Positions 51,546 through 60,398 of a DNA stretch of 64,000 bases are shown here, piece by piece. The DNA is taken from positions 620,001-684,000 of the forward strand of contig NZ_JACZEP010000001.1 of the NCBI RefSeq assembly GCF_014863355.1, written 5' to 3'. The translations under genes were made by a program, and so were the position numbers. The notes below the pieces were generated by a model. It saw nothing but the letters and a program-made list of their open reading frames with translations. It had not been told where the DNA came from and did no database searches. This DNA comes from Aminobacter carboxidus (GTDB lineage Bacteria > Pseudomonadota > Alphaproteobacteria > Rhizobiales > Rhizobiaceae). The number at the start of each line of letters is the position of its first letter. Position 1 is the first letter of the stretch.

Positions 51546-52205
51546 TCACGCCGTGGGCAATCCCAAGCGCACCGCATAGGCGGTCAGTTCGGCGGCACTG
51601 TGGAGATTGAGCTTGCCCATCAGGTTTTCCCGGTGCTTGCGCGCCGTCAGCGGGCTGATGCCGAGCCGCTCGGCGATCTCGCGCGCCGTAAGCCCCTGCG
51701 CCACCAAGGCAAGGATTTCGCGTTCGCGCCGCGTCAGCGGCACCGGCGAAAGGATATCGGCTGCAGCCGACGGCCTGCTGTTTCGGCTCGGCTCGCTGAT
51801 CGCGAAGCGTACGGTTCGGGCGAGGTAGGTTCCGCCTTTCCTGACCGCCTCGATCGCCTCACCAAGTTCCTCGGGGTCACCGTCCTTGGTCAGGTAACCG
51901 CTGGCGCCCGCCTCGAGCGCCGCGCGCACCGTCCTCGGCTCGATATTGGCGGTCAGGACCACGATCTTGAGTCGGGGCACAAGCTCCCTGATGTCGGAGA
52001 TGAACTGGATCCCGGCAACGCCCGGCATGCCGAGGTCGAGGATCAAAAGGTCGGCGCGTGTCTTCGCTACCTGCGCCAGCAAAGCTTCGCCGTCAGCCGC
52101 CTCGGCTACCACCGACATGTTGTCCATCGTCGAGATGAGCATTTTCAGCCCTTCGCGCACCAGCGCGTGGTCGTCCGCGATGATGAAGGTGAGAGGGCGG
52201 TTCAT
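51546..52205 (-). CDS. NarL/FixJ-type response regulator
   Basis: A receiver domain (FIIADDHALVREGLKMLIS; phospho-Asp in LLILDLGMPGVAG, about residue 55) is followed by a LuxR-type HTH (LTRREREILALVAQGLTARE then IAERLGISPLTARKHRENLMGKL, about residues 150-195). The total is 219 residues from ATG 52205; an upstream ATG at 52220 would add five. It is divergent from a hybrid kinase, which is its likely partner. Confidence 0.92.
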   Translation of the reverse strand: MNRPLTFIIADDHALVREGLKMLISTMDNMSVVAEAADGEALLAQVAKTRADLLILDLGMPGVAGIQFISDIRELVPRLKIVVLTANIEPRTVRAALEAGASGYLTKDGDPEELGEAIEAVRKGGTYLARTVRFAISEPSRNSRPSAAADILSPVPLTRREREILALVAQGLTAREIAERLGISPLTARKHRENLMGKLNLHSAAELTAYAVRLGLPTA

Positions 52206-52336
52206 ATGGTCACCATTCATGGTCAAGCGGTGCAAGTTGGTAGAACGCCAACTTATGGGAAATAAATTGCCGGTAGATCAACTGTCCCTGATGAGGACAG
52301 CTTGTGCGATCTTCATCCGGCACTTGGGGGACTCAG

Positions 52337-54103
52337 ATGCAGGAAGACAAGATACGCCAGGCTCTCGTTGAGCTTCTCTACCGCAATTCGTATGGCGTGG
52401 TCATCTCCAACATCGTTGTTTCCCTCGCCGCCGTCTACGTGCTGAGCAATGGCGTTTCCACGGCCTGGTTGGCCGGCTGGCTTGCTGCGCTGTACACGCT
52501 GACGGCGGTGCGTGTTCTCGCGTCCCGCCGGTTCTTCAGCCGTCCGCACGATTCGGTGTCCATCATGCGATGGGCGTGGCTCGCGGCGGTCTTGTCCTGG
52601 GTTTCGGGACTGTTGTGGGGGATATTCGGCTGGGTCGGTTTCCTGCCCGAAACACCGCTTCTGCTATCTTTCACCATTGTGGTGCTGACAGGTCTCGTTT
52701 GCGGCACCGTGCCTTCATTTTCGGCCTTTCCACCGGCGCTTGTCGGCTCGATCCTCGCGACGGTTCTGCCGGTCGCCGCGCGCGTCATCACCAGCGGCAG
52801 CGCGATTTCGACCGGCTTCCTTTTTCTGCTCGCCTCGCTTGTCGCGATCAACTTCTACTACTGCCGCATCACCTATCGCATGCTGCGCGAGACGATCAGC
52901 CTGCGCCTGGAGAACGAAAGGCTTGTCGAGCACCTGCAGGAAGAGCGCGACCGCGCACAGAACGCCGATCGCGCCAAAACCCGCTTCCTGGCCGCCGCGA
53001 GCCACGACCTGCGCCAGCCGATCCATGCGCTCAGCCTGCTGGTGTCGACGATTGCCGTGCTGGCGAAACGCGGCAACGTGCCGGCAGAACAGGCGCGTGG
53101 TCTCGCCGGCCGGGCCAAATCGATCATCGGCAATCTCAGTGGTCTGTTGAACGCGCTCCTAGACATCTCCAAACTCGATGCCGGCATTGTCACCGTCGCC
53201 CGTGAAACGGTCGGACTGCGCGAACTCTTCCGCGACTTCCGTGAGGAGTTCAGCGCCGAGGCAAAGCAGCGTGGCTTGAAATGGCGGGTGGTCGACAGCG
53301 ATCTTAAGGTTGAAAGCGACCCGATGATGCTGAAGCGCGTGCTCAACAATCTGCTGACCAATGCCTTTCGCTACACGAAGGAGGGCGGTGTCGTGCTCGG
53401 CTGCCGCAAGCGTGGCAATCACGTCGAGATCCAGGTCTGGGACACGGGGCCCGGCATTCCAGCCGACCAGCAGACGGCGATCTTCGAGGAGTTTGTGCAA
53501 TTGCAGAACCCGGCGCGGGATCGCACTCAAGGCCTCGGCCTGGGGCTCGCCATCGTTCGCCGCACCGCCGAGTTGTTGAAGCACCCGCTAAAGCTGAAAT
53601 CCTCGCCCGGGCGCGGGTCGATGTTTTCGATCACGGTTCCCGAAGTCCACGCGGCGAGGGCGCCGATCCTCCAGCGCGAGACGGTTGGCGAGGCCATCAC
53701 TGGTGGCATCATGGTGGTCGAAGATGAGAACGACATCCTCGAGGCAATGGAGCAACTGCTCACGATCGAAGGGCATCGTGTCTATGCGGGACGATCGGCA
53801 GCGGAGGCTCAGGCTGAACACGCAGCGGCTGCGATGCGCGGCGAAGCGCCGGTCGACCTGATCATCTCCGACTATCGCCTGGCGAATGGCGCAACCGGCC
53901 TGGAAGCGATCCGGACATTGTGTGCCTATCTCGGTCACGCCGTGCCGTCGATCATCATCACCGGCGACACCTCGCCGTCGCGGCTGAAGGAGGTGAACAC
54001 CAGCGGCAGCCGCATACTGCACAAGCCGATCTCGGAAGCCGAGCTCAGGCAGGCGATCCAGGCGGCATGGGCTGGGGGCAGGGCGATGACGGCGGGCGAG
54101 TGA
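52337..54103 (+). CDS. Hybrid sensor histidine kinase with C-terminal receiver
   Basis: From ATG 52337 (GGGGGA upstream) the 588-residue protein has an N-terminal membrane domain of about five helices (residues 25-190), a coiled coil, and HisKA with the phospho-His in AAASHDLRQPIHAL (about residue 223). HATPase boxes are NNLLTNAFRYT, VWDTGPGIP and GLGLGLAIVRR. The C-terminal receiver has VVEDENDILEAMEQLL and LIISDYRL (phospho-Asp). It is divergent from the NarL-type regulator and convergent with the NCS1 permease gene, so the pair may sense a substrate of the hydantoinase pathway; that is inference from position only. Confidence 0.92.
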   Translation: MQEDKIRQALVELLYRNSYGVVISNIVVSLAAVYVLSNGVSTAWLAGWLAALYTLTAVRVLASRRFFSRPHDSVSIMRWAWLAAVLSWVSGLLWGIFGWVGFLPETPLLLSFTIVVLTGLVCGTVPSFSAFPPALVGSILATVLPVAARVITSGSAISTGFLFLLASLVAINFYYCRITYRMLRETISLRLENERLVEHLQEERDRAQNADRAKTRFLAAASHDLRQPIHALSLLVSTIAVLAKRGNVPAEQARGLAGRAKSIIGNLSGLLNALLDISKLDAGIVTVARETVGLRELFRDFREEFSAEAKQRGLKWRVVDSDLKVESDPMMLKRVLNNLLTNAFRYTKEGGVVLGCRKRGNHVEIQVWDTGPGIPADQQTAIFEEFVQLQNPARDRTQGLGLGLAIVRRTAELLKHPLKLKSSPGRGSMFSITVPEVHAARAPILQRETVGEAITGGIMVVEDENDILEAMEQLLTIEGHRVYAGRSAAEAQAEHAAAAMRGEAPVDLIISDYRLANGATGLEAIRTLCAYLGHAVPSIIITGDTSPSRLKEVNTSGSRILHKPISEAELRQAIQAAWAGGRAMTAGE

Positions 54104-54210
54104 GATTGTCAGGCTGAGAGGCGCGGTTTGACTCGCGCCAAAGGGAAACAAATCCGGGCGCCATCGGCTCTCGATGGTGGTTTTCGAGAACGCGACCGCG
54201 CCCGGCAGGC

Positions 54211-55548
54211 TCAGGAGGCAATGGCGACAGTTCTGACCCGCGACGACAGCGCCCAGAACAAAAGGAAGCTGCTGGTGACGGTTGCTGGCGCCGAGAGCAG
54301 TTCGAGATGCGGAATGGCGAGCAGTATGATGCCGATCGCGACCGCGCCGAACCAGGCGACCATTCCGGGCGCGTAGTAGGCCGGAAAATCGTCGTCATCC
54401 CGCGCACTTTCCTCGCCGCTGCCGTCATGCTGTCCGCACAATATGTAGGCCAGCGCCACGCCGACCCAGGCGACGACGAAGATGCCCTGATAGGCGAGTG
54501 CGACGAGCAGATACTGGAAGATATTGGCGAGCATCACGAAATAGACGATGATGCCGACGATGATCGCCCAGACATATTTCGGCATCTCCAGCTTGAACAC
54601 CAGCCGGAAGAACGCCTGCATGTTGACTGTCGACAGGTAGAAATTGGTGGTGTTGATGCGCGTCTGGCTGATCCAGACGAACAGCAGCCCGAGCGCGCCC
54701 ATCATCACGATCAGCGCCTTGACGACCGACACCTCCGAGGTTGCGCCCTCGAGCGGGATCGTCTGCACCAGGAAGATGCCGACCAGGCCGTTGACGAAAT
54801 AGGTCAGCGTGTAGAAGGGCAGGCCGAAATTGAACACGGCGTGGTAGGTCTCGTCCTCCTTCTTGCCGAAGCGGGCGAAGTCGAAGGTGCACATCATCAT
54901 CCACCAGACGCCCATGAAGGCGATGAAGACGTTGATCCAGCCATAGGGCGGGGCGCCGCCTTCCGGCGTCATGGTCAGCCAGGCGTTGGAATAGCCGTAA
55001 TGCGAGATGGCATAGATCACGGTGCCCATCAGGCCGACGAGATAGAGCGGCAAAAGATAGCCGTTGAACTTGTCGAGCCAGTGCTGGACGCTGCCGAGGA
55101 TCAGCGGCACGCTGTAGATGCAGACGATCAGGGCAGCGACTGCGAAGGTCAGGCCTTCGAAATAGTAGGTCGCAGCCATGGCGATGACCGAGCCTTCGAA
55201 CACGGCGTAATAGATGCTGCTGACCGCATAGATGAAGGTGGCGATCGCCGATCCGTAGCGGCCGAACAAAAGCCTGGAGAACAGCGACACCGACAGGCCG
55301 GTCCTGATCGCGTATCTGGTGATGACCGCATTGATCGCCGAGTACGAAATGACCGTCAGTATCAGGCCAATAATCGTGTTGGCGGTACCATAAATCTCGG
55401 CGAGCGTAGCCGAGATGATGAGAAAGAACATGGCGCTGCAGATCGCCCAAAACGCCATAGTGAGGTTCATCTTCGGCATGCGTCCACTGGGTGGGACAGG
55501 CCGTTGCGAATAGTCTAATTCCCCTGCGACATCGAGACTTCCAGACAT
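54211..55548 (-). CDS. NCS1-family nucleobase/hydantoin-type permease
   Basis: A 445-residue protein with 12 TM helices. It belongs to the cytosine/purine/allantoin/hydantoin (NCS1) symporter family: RMPKMNLTMAFWAICSAMFF at the start, SYSAINAVITRYAIRTGLSVSLFSRLLFG in TM2-3, and YGWINVFIAFMGVWWMMMCTFDFARF in the middle. As the third gene of the hyu operon it probably imports the substrate of HyuAB. A 110-bp gap with a small hairpin separates it from hyuB. Confidence 0.88.
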   Translation of the reverse strand: MSGSLDVAGELDYSQRPVPPSGRMPKMNLTMAFWAICSAMFFLIISATLAEIYGTANTIIGLILTVISYSAINAVITRYAIRTGLSVSLFSRLLFGRYGSAIATFIYAVSSIYYAVFEGSVIAMAATYYFEGLTFAVAALIVCIYSVPLILGSVQHWLDKFNGYLLPLYLVGLMGTVIYAISHYGYSNAWLTMTPEGGAPPYGWINVFIAFMGVWWMMMCTFDFARFGKKEDETYHAVFNFGLPFYTLTYFVNGLVGIFLVQTIPLEGATSEVSVVKALIVMMGALGLLFVWISQTRINTTNFYLSTVNMQAFFRLVFKLEMPKYVWAIIVGIIVYFVMLANIFQYLLVALAYQGIFVVAWVGVALAYILCGQHDGSGEESARDDDDFPAYYAPGMVAWFGAVAIGIILLAIPHLELLSAPATVTSSFLLFWALSSRVRTVAIAS

Positions 55549-55617
55549 GGTTCATCTCCAGATTTTTTGATTATTGCCAGACTTCTGCTTCTGATCGTGC
55601 AAATCCCGTTGGCGAAG

Positions 55618-55652
55618 AAGGCAGCAAGCCCGTGACATGAGCCTGCTGCCTT
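55618..55652 (-). other. Intercistronic hairpin between hyuB and the NCS1 gene
   Basis: A 9-bp stem (aaggcagca, partner tgctgcctt) with a 17-nt loop just after the hyuB stop. It lacks a T tract, so it is more likely a processing or stability element than a terminator. Confidence 0.4.
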
Positions 55653-55658
55653 CCCTGA

Positions 55659-57668
55659 TCAGGCGACCTTGAGGGTCGCGTTGGCGGCTTGGCCCGAGGC
55701 AGTCCAGTACGGAACCGTCCGGCGCTTCAGCATCTCGCGGAACTCAGCGGTGGTCTTGGGAAGCAGCTCGCCCGAACCCCAGTCGACGATCACGCCGTAC
55801 TGCCGGATCAGATCGAGCATGTTGAGTTTCTTGTCGCGATAAAGCGCCGCGATCTTCTCGGCATCCTCGTTCAGCCATTCCTTGCGGTGGCTGGCGATGC
55901 GCGCCCTTTCCGCGAGCGTGGCGTTCTCGTCGATCTTGTACTCGTCGAGATCAGTGTCGACCACATGGACGACGACGCCATAGTCTTTCTTGGCCCGCTC
56001 CACCGAAACGTAGCCTTCGACCACGTCACTGAGCACGCTATTGATGTCGCGCTTGAGCGGATCGCCGAGACCACCTCCGCCGGCCGAGGGGCGCTGGACC
56101 GTGTCGCCCTGCTGGAGCGGCACGCCGGAGAACAGCGACCCAAGATAGCGCTCCGTTTCCTGACCGGGATTGACCCACACACCATGCGGGATGGAGGGCA
56201 ATCCGCCCCACAGGCCCCAGGTGATCGAGCGTTCGCGGTCGCAGCAGTAAGACACCACGGTGCGCTCACAGGCGTAAAGCGTGCCGCCCTTCTGGACGCC
56301 GAGGCCGCCGCGAAACTCGCCAGGGCCACCGGAATCGGTCATCAACTCGTGGCAGGTAGTCAGCACCGGCGACAGGCGCTCCTGGCCTTCGAAGGGCTGC
56401 GTTCCGAGCTGGACGCCGAACACCGGACCGGTGGCAGCCCAGCCGTCACGGCCGTTTCGCGCACCCCAGCCGCCGACCATCCAGTCGTACCACATGAAGT
56501 ACGGCTTGCCTTCGTGGCGCGTGTCGCGGCCGCCGATCAACAGATAGTCGAGGTTGAAAGTGCAGGCCATGGCGCGCTCCGGCAGAACCTCTGCCCAAAG
56601 CTCGAACACCGCGTTCATGATCTTTTCGAACGGACCCGATGCGAAACCGGCGACCGGGGTCGGCCATTCGGCATTGACGACCGAACCCAACGGACCGGCG
56701 TCGACAGTCACCACGCGGTAAAAGCCGGAGTTCATCGGAATATCAGGTGACTGCATTTTCGTTCCGGCAACAACTGCCGCGAACGCGCCGCCATAGCAGC
56801 AATTCAGGAACGAACCGACGGACTTGGGATGCGATCCGGTCAGGTCATAATGGACGCGGTCGCCATCGATGGTCATCTTGACCTTGATGGGGACAAGGCC
56901 TTCGCCCAGGTCAGGGTCGACGTCGATGTAGTCGATGGTCTCCCAGGTGCCGTCAGGCAAATCGGAGATGCGCTGGCGCGTCATGTCCTCGACGTAGTCC
57001 TGAACCTCGTTGAACGACTTCTTGATCGTGTCGACACCATACTTGTCGCACAGGCGCTGGATCTCGCGCTCCGCCAGCCGGCAGGCTTCGGCCTGTGCCT
57101 GGAGGTCGCCGATGATGTCGCTTGGCGCGCGCGTATTGTGGGCGATCAGCTCGGCCACGTCGGAAAGATACGTGCCCTTGCTATAGACCCTGACCGGTGT
57201 GATGCGCAGGCCTTCGGCCATGTGATCGAGCGCATTCACGTTGAAGGAACCGGGCACGGCACCGCCGACATCCGCCCAATGGCCGTTGGCCTGGGCGTAG
57301 CCAAGCAGTTCACCCTTATAGAACATCGGCGCAAACAGGCGGGTGTCGTTGAAGTGGGTGCCGCCCTGGTAGACGTCGTTGATGACGAAGACATCGCCCG
57401 GATGAACGTCGTTGCCGAACTTCTTGATCACCGCCTTGGCGGTGAGGTGAAGCGTTCCAACGTGAGCGGCGATATCGCCGCTGCCTTGCATGATGGTGTC
57501 CCCGGTCGGGTCGCACAATGCCGAGGAGAAGTCGCGGGAGTAGATGACGAACGAGTAGCAGGTGCGCAGGATCTGCTCCGCCATCTGGTCGACGATGTTG
57601 ACATAGGCGTTCTTCAGAACTTCAAAGGTAACTGGATCGAGCGTACGGCGATCTTTTTTCGGTGCCAT
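55659..57668 (-). CDS. hyuB: Hydantoinase/oxoprolinase B subunit
   Basis: A 669-residue protein of the HyuB family from ATG 57668 (GGAG 7 nt upstream). It has LDPVTFEVLKNAYVNIVDQMAEQ at the start, YSRDFSSALCD, GDIAAHVGTLHLT, DVFVINDVYQGGTHFNDTRLF, and a central TGSHPKSVGSFLNCCYGG, all conserved in HyuB/5-oxoprolinase proteins. With HyuA it forms an ATP-dependent hydrolase of hydantoins, 5-oxoproline or similar five-membered cyclic amides. It lies 43 bp after hyuA. Confidence 0.93.
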   Translation of the reverse strand: MAPKKDRRTLDPVTFEVLKNAYVNIVDQMAEQILRTCYSFVIYSRDFSSALCDPTGDTIMQGSGDIAAHVGTLHLTAKAVIKKFGNDVHPGDVFVINDVYQGGTHFNDTRLFAPMFYKGELLGYAQANGHWADVGGAVPGSFNVNALDHMAEGLRITPVRVYSKGTYLSDVAELIAHNTRAPSDIIGDLQAQAEACRLAEREIQRLCDKYGVDTIKKSFNEVQDYVEDMTRQRISDLPDGTWETIDYIDVDPDLGEGLVPIKVKMTIDGDRVHYDLTGSHPKSVGSFLNCCYGGAFAAVVAGTKMQSPDIPMNSGFYRVVTVDAGPLGSVVNAEWPTPVAGFASGPFEKIMNAVFELWAEVLPERAMACTFNLDYLLIGGRDTRHEGKPYFMWYDWMVGGWGARNGRDGWAATGPVFGVQLGTQPFEGQERLSPVLTTCHELMTDSGGPGEFRGGLGVQKGGTLYACERTVVSYCCDRERSITWGLWGGLPSIPHGVWVNPGQETERYLGSLFSGVPLQQGDTVQRPSAGGGGLGDPLKRDINSVLSDVVEGYVSVERAKKDYGVVVHVVDTDLDEYKIDENATLAERARIASHRKEWLNEDAEKIAALYRDKKLNMLDLIRQYGVIVDWGSGELLPKTTAEFREMLKRRTVPYWTASGQAANATLKVA

Positions 57669-57711
57669 TTCCAATCTCCAATTCAAATTTGTGTGGCGAT
57701 AGGTGCGTCGT

Positions 57712-59772
57712 TCAGGACTGCTGCGGGACGTGCATCCTGATGATCAGGTACTCGTCCACTTCGGCCTTGATCCCGGGCGGCACCACGATGGTGGAGTCGA
57801 GCTGGTCGATGATCGCGGGACCAACGACCACCGCGCCTGCATGCAGGGTCGAGCGGTCGTAGATCGGCGTCTTGATGCGCTCGGGCGCTTCGTCGAACCG
57901 CACCATGCGCTCGCCAACCGGAGCCGGCAGCGGGGCCTTGCGCAGTTCGTGCTTGGCGAGCTCTGCCTTGCGGTTGAGGCCGGTGGCCTTGACCTGGATG
58001 CGGCACACTTCAACCGGGGCATCGGGCCGGGAGTAGTTGTGCTCGCGGCCATGCTCCTCGTGGAACTGCTTGACCGCCTCGTCGAGGTTGGTGATGTCGG
58101 CGCTGACCGGGATCGACATGGACCGCCACTGGCCGAGGTAACGCATGTCGATGTAGCGCTGGAACAGCATCTGCTCAGGCGAGATGTCTTCGCTCAACAG
58201 GCGGTCGTGCCCGTCTTCTTCGAGGACGCGGAAGGCGTCGTTGAGCTCGGCCATGTCGATGGCGCTGACCGTGTCGGTGTACATCTGCGTGATGTCGTGG
58301 GTGATGTCGACAAGCAGGCAGCCCATGGCCGAGGTGACGCCCGGATTTGGCGGGATCAGGACGACGGGGATGTACAGGTCCCTGGCCAGTGCGACGCCGT
58401 GCAACGCGCCGGCGCCGCCGAAGGCGACCAGGGCGAAATCGCGTGGATCGTAGCCCTTGCGCAGGGATACCAGGCGAACGGCATCCGCCATGTTGGCGTT
58501 CGCGACCTTGAGGATCGAAAGTGCTGCCTGCTCCGTGTCCATGCCGAAAGGTTCGGCGATGACGCGATTGATGGCACCTTCGGCAAGCTTGACGTCAAGT
58601 TCGACCTTGCCGCCGGCGAGCTTAGTTCCCAGGCGGCCGAGATAGACGTTGGCGTCGCAGTTGGTCGGCTCTGTTCCGCCCTGGTTGTAACAGACCGGTC
58701 CCGGCGTCGAGCCAGCGGATTGTGGTCCGTTGCGAAGCGCGCCAGCCGCGTCGCGCCAGGCGAGCGAGCCGCCGCCGGCGCCGATGGTCAGGACCTCGAT
58801 GCTTGGGAAGCGGATCGGATAGCCGTATTCGACATGCCAGTCGTTGGTGACGTGGAGGTGGCCGTCGGAGCAGAGGCTGATGTCCGTGCTCGTGCCGCCC
58901 ATGTCGAGACTGATGGAGTTCTTGTATCCGGCCAGTTCGGAGATGAAGCGGCTGGCGATTGCGCCGGCGGCGATACCGGAAGCGGCAAGGCGTGCCGCGA
59001 ATTTCGTCGCGCCCTTGGCGGTCATCACGCCGCCGCCGGAGTGGAGCAGCAGCACATCGCCGGCATAACCGCCTTGCTGCATGCGGCCTTCGAGCTCGGC
59101 ACCGTATAGTCCCGCAACCGGCCCAAGGACGGTGTTTGCGACAGTGGTGTTGAAGCGCTCATGCTCGAAGATCTCAGGCATGATGTCGCTCGACAGCGAA
59201 ATCGAAACGCCGGGCAGTTCCTCGAGCAGGATGTCGCGCATCCGCTGCTCGTTCTCGGGATTGACGAAGGAATTGACGAAGCAGATGGCAACGTTGTTGA
59301 CCTTGCGCTTCCTGATGACGCGGGCGAGTTCGCGCGCCTCGGTTTCGTTGACGCCTTCGATGACCTTGCCGGAGTAGTCGATGCGCTCGGTGACCACCAG
59401 CCGGTCACGGCGCGGCAGGTAGGGAGGAGCCATTTCCTTGTAAGTGTCCCAGAGGTCGTCACGCGTGCCACGCCGGATTTCGATGACGTCGCGAAAGCCC
59501 TTGGTCGTCACCATGATGGCGGGCGGGAAGCGGCGGGTGATCAGCGCGTTCGTTGCCAGCGTCGTGCCGTGCGAGAACAGGATGATGTCGCGAAGGGCGA
59601 CGCCGCCCGCTTCGATGCCCTTGAGCACGCCGTCGATCGGATCCGGTGTCGTCGGCGTCTTGGCGACGTGTATCTTGCCGGAAGCCTCGTTCAGGATGCA
59701 TACATCGGTAAATGTGCCGCCAACATCGCAGGCCACACGCACCGCTGTGCCAAACGTCTCTACTTTATTCAC
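57712..59772 (-). CDS. hyuA: Hydantoinase/oxoprolinase A subunit
   Basis: The start is GTG 59772 with GAGGAGGAA five nt upstream, giving 686 residues. The N-terminus VRVACDVGGTFTDVCIL (about residues 10-26) is the actin-like phosphate-1 loop of HyuA, followed by FSHGTTLATNALITR, LLLHSGGGVMTAKGA, SLDMGGTSTDISL, IGAGGGSLAWRD and GGAGALHGVALAR. ATP-dependent ring opening of N-substituted hydantoins or 5-oxoproline is the family reaction; which substrate applies here is open. A longer frame to 60093 runs through the leader and is not coding. Confidence 0.93.
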   Translation of the reverse strand: MNKVETFGTAVRVACDVGGTFTDVCILNEASGKIHVAKTPTTPDPIDGVLKGIEAGGVALRDIILFSHGTTLATNALITRRFPPAIMVTTKGFRDVIEIRRGTRDDLWDTYKEMAPPYLPRRDRLVVTERIDYSGKVIEGVNETEARELARVIRKRKVNNVAICFVNSFVNPENEQRMRDILLEELPGVSISLSSDIMPEIFEHERFNTTVANTVLGPVAGLYGAELEGRMQQGGYAGDVLLLHSGGGVMTAKGATKFAARLAASGIAAGAIASRFISELAGYKNSISLDMGGTSTDISLCSDGHLHVTNDWHVEYGYPIRFPSIEVLTIGAGGGSLAWRDAAGALRNGPQSAGSTPGPVCYNQGGTEPTNCDANVYLGRLGTKLAGGKVELDVKLAEGAINRVIAEPFGMDTEQAALSILKVANANMADAVRLVSLRKGYDPRDFALVAFGGAGALHGVALARDLYIPVVLIPPNPGVTSAMGCLLVDITHDITQMYTDTVSAIDMAELNDAFRVLEEDGHDRLLSEDISPEQMLFQRYIDMRYLGQWRSMSIPVSADITNLDEAVKQFHEEHGREHNYSRPDAPVEVCRIQVKATGLNRKAELAKHELRKAPLPAPVGERMVRFDEAPERIKTPIYDRSTLHAGAVVVGPAIIDQLDSTIVVPPGIKAEVDEYLIIRMHVPQQS

Positions 59773-59984
59773 GTCAAGTTCCTCCTCAGGCTGATGTTTG
59801 CTCGAAGTTCCCACCACGCGGATTGTTTTGACAAAGCTCCGCATGTCCGAGTTCCCAAGGGAATCCCGGTGATTTTTGTTTGAGAGCGACTTGCGTTGCT
59901 CCAAGCGGCAATGGGTATTGTCAGCGTCGTTGCTGCCTGCGGAGCCGAAGAAAAGTCGGACGCAGCGCACTGGTGATGAAACGC

Positions 59985-60022
59985 AAAAAGGCTCCGGCGG
60001 AGGTACCCGCGGGAGCCTTTTT
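59985..60022 (-). terminator. Leader terminator ahead of the hyu operon
   Basis: The stem aaaaaggctcc / ggagccttttt continues through one C-C mismatch into GCGG/CCGC and closes a hexaloop GUACCU. On the minus strand it ends in CCTTTTTGCG. It is about 210 nt upstream of hyuA and downstream of the promoter, so it would stop hyu transcription unless prevented. Confidence 0.8.
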
Positions 60023-60093
60023 GCTCTGTTCTCAGCCCGCAGCGTCGCAGGCCTGATGTCGATGATCATCCGAGAGTTCAGGATTTCTGTCAA
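59985..60093 (-). promoter_or_regulatory. Promoter and attenuator leader of the hyu operon (leader 2)
   Basis: On the minus strand there is a perfect -35 TTGACA (60088-60093), 17-bp spacer and -10 GATGAT (60065-60070). A hairpin with hexaloop GACGCU follows (60033-60055; seven pairs including G-U). Then GAGC-AAAAAG-GCUC (60015-60028) can form a second small hairpin that uses the 5' strand of the terminator at 59985-60022. The two folds are mutually exclusive, as in ANTAR-controlled leaders. Confidence 0.7.
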
Positions 60094-60249
60094 CTGGCAA
60101 TTCGCGCGATGCGTCCAATGCCAGGGAATGTCTTGGATTTAGGCGGTTTGCCGGCTCCGCTGGAGTTGTTCGACAACGCACTTTGCAGTGGATCTCATAG
60201 TCGCATTGCCGTGTCGAAGACGAATGCTGCCTGCCGACGCGCTCGCGAG

Positions 60250-60355
60250 TTGACGGACTACCTCGCTTCAGGCACAACTTACGTAAGGACAGCGATGTCC
60301 CTAACGGTCGAGCAAAGGCGCTTGCTGCGGTTTCCCCGCGCTGGGCGCTTTTTTT
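60250..60355 (+). promoter_or_regulatory. Promoter and attenuator leader of amiC2-amiR2 (leader 3)
   Basis: -35 TTGACG (60250-60255) with CACAAC 17 bp downstream is a weak promoter candidate. A hairpin GGAC-AGCGAU-GUCC (60287-60300) follows, whose hexaloop has A at position 1 and G at position 4, the consensus I recall for ANTAR target RNAs. A second hairpin, AGCAA-AGGCGC-UUGCU (60311-60326), would compete with the terminator at 60314-60355. Confidence 0.62.
60314..60355 (+). terminator. Leader terminator ahead of amiC2
   Basis: AAAGGCGC pairs with GCGCTTT (one bulge) around an inner GCGG/CCGC hairpin and is followed by seven T. It is 40 nt upstream of the amiC2 start, as expected for an attenuator. 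Confidence 0.72.
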
Positions 60356-60398
60356 GTGTCGAGTTCGCGGATGAACAATCTGACGGAGTTGGCAATTG

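Larger units (their letters stand above)
59773..60398. other. Divergent regulatory region between hyuA and amiC2
   Basis: This 626-bp stretch contains leader 2 (minus, for hyuA) and leader 3 (plus, for amiC2), each listed below. About 210 nt separate the leader 2 terminator from the hyuA GTG; within it a possible in-frame ATG at 59844 (MRSFVKTIRVVG) could give a longer HyuA but has no good ribosome site. No separate gene is supported. Confidence 0.6.

Noticed and set aside
59773-60093. Long N-terminal extension of HyuA
   Set aside because: It would run through the promoter and terminator of leader 2; GTG 59772 has a strong ribosome site and fits the family N-terminus.
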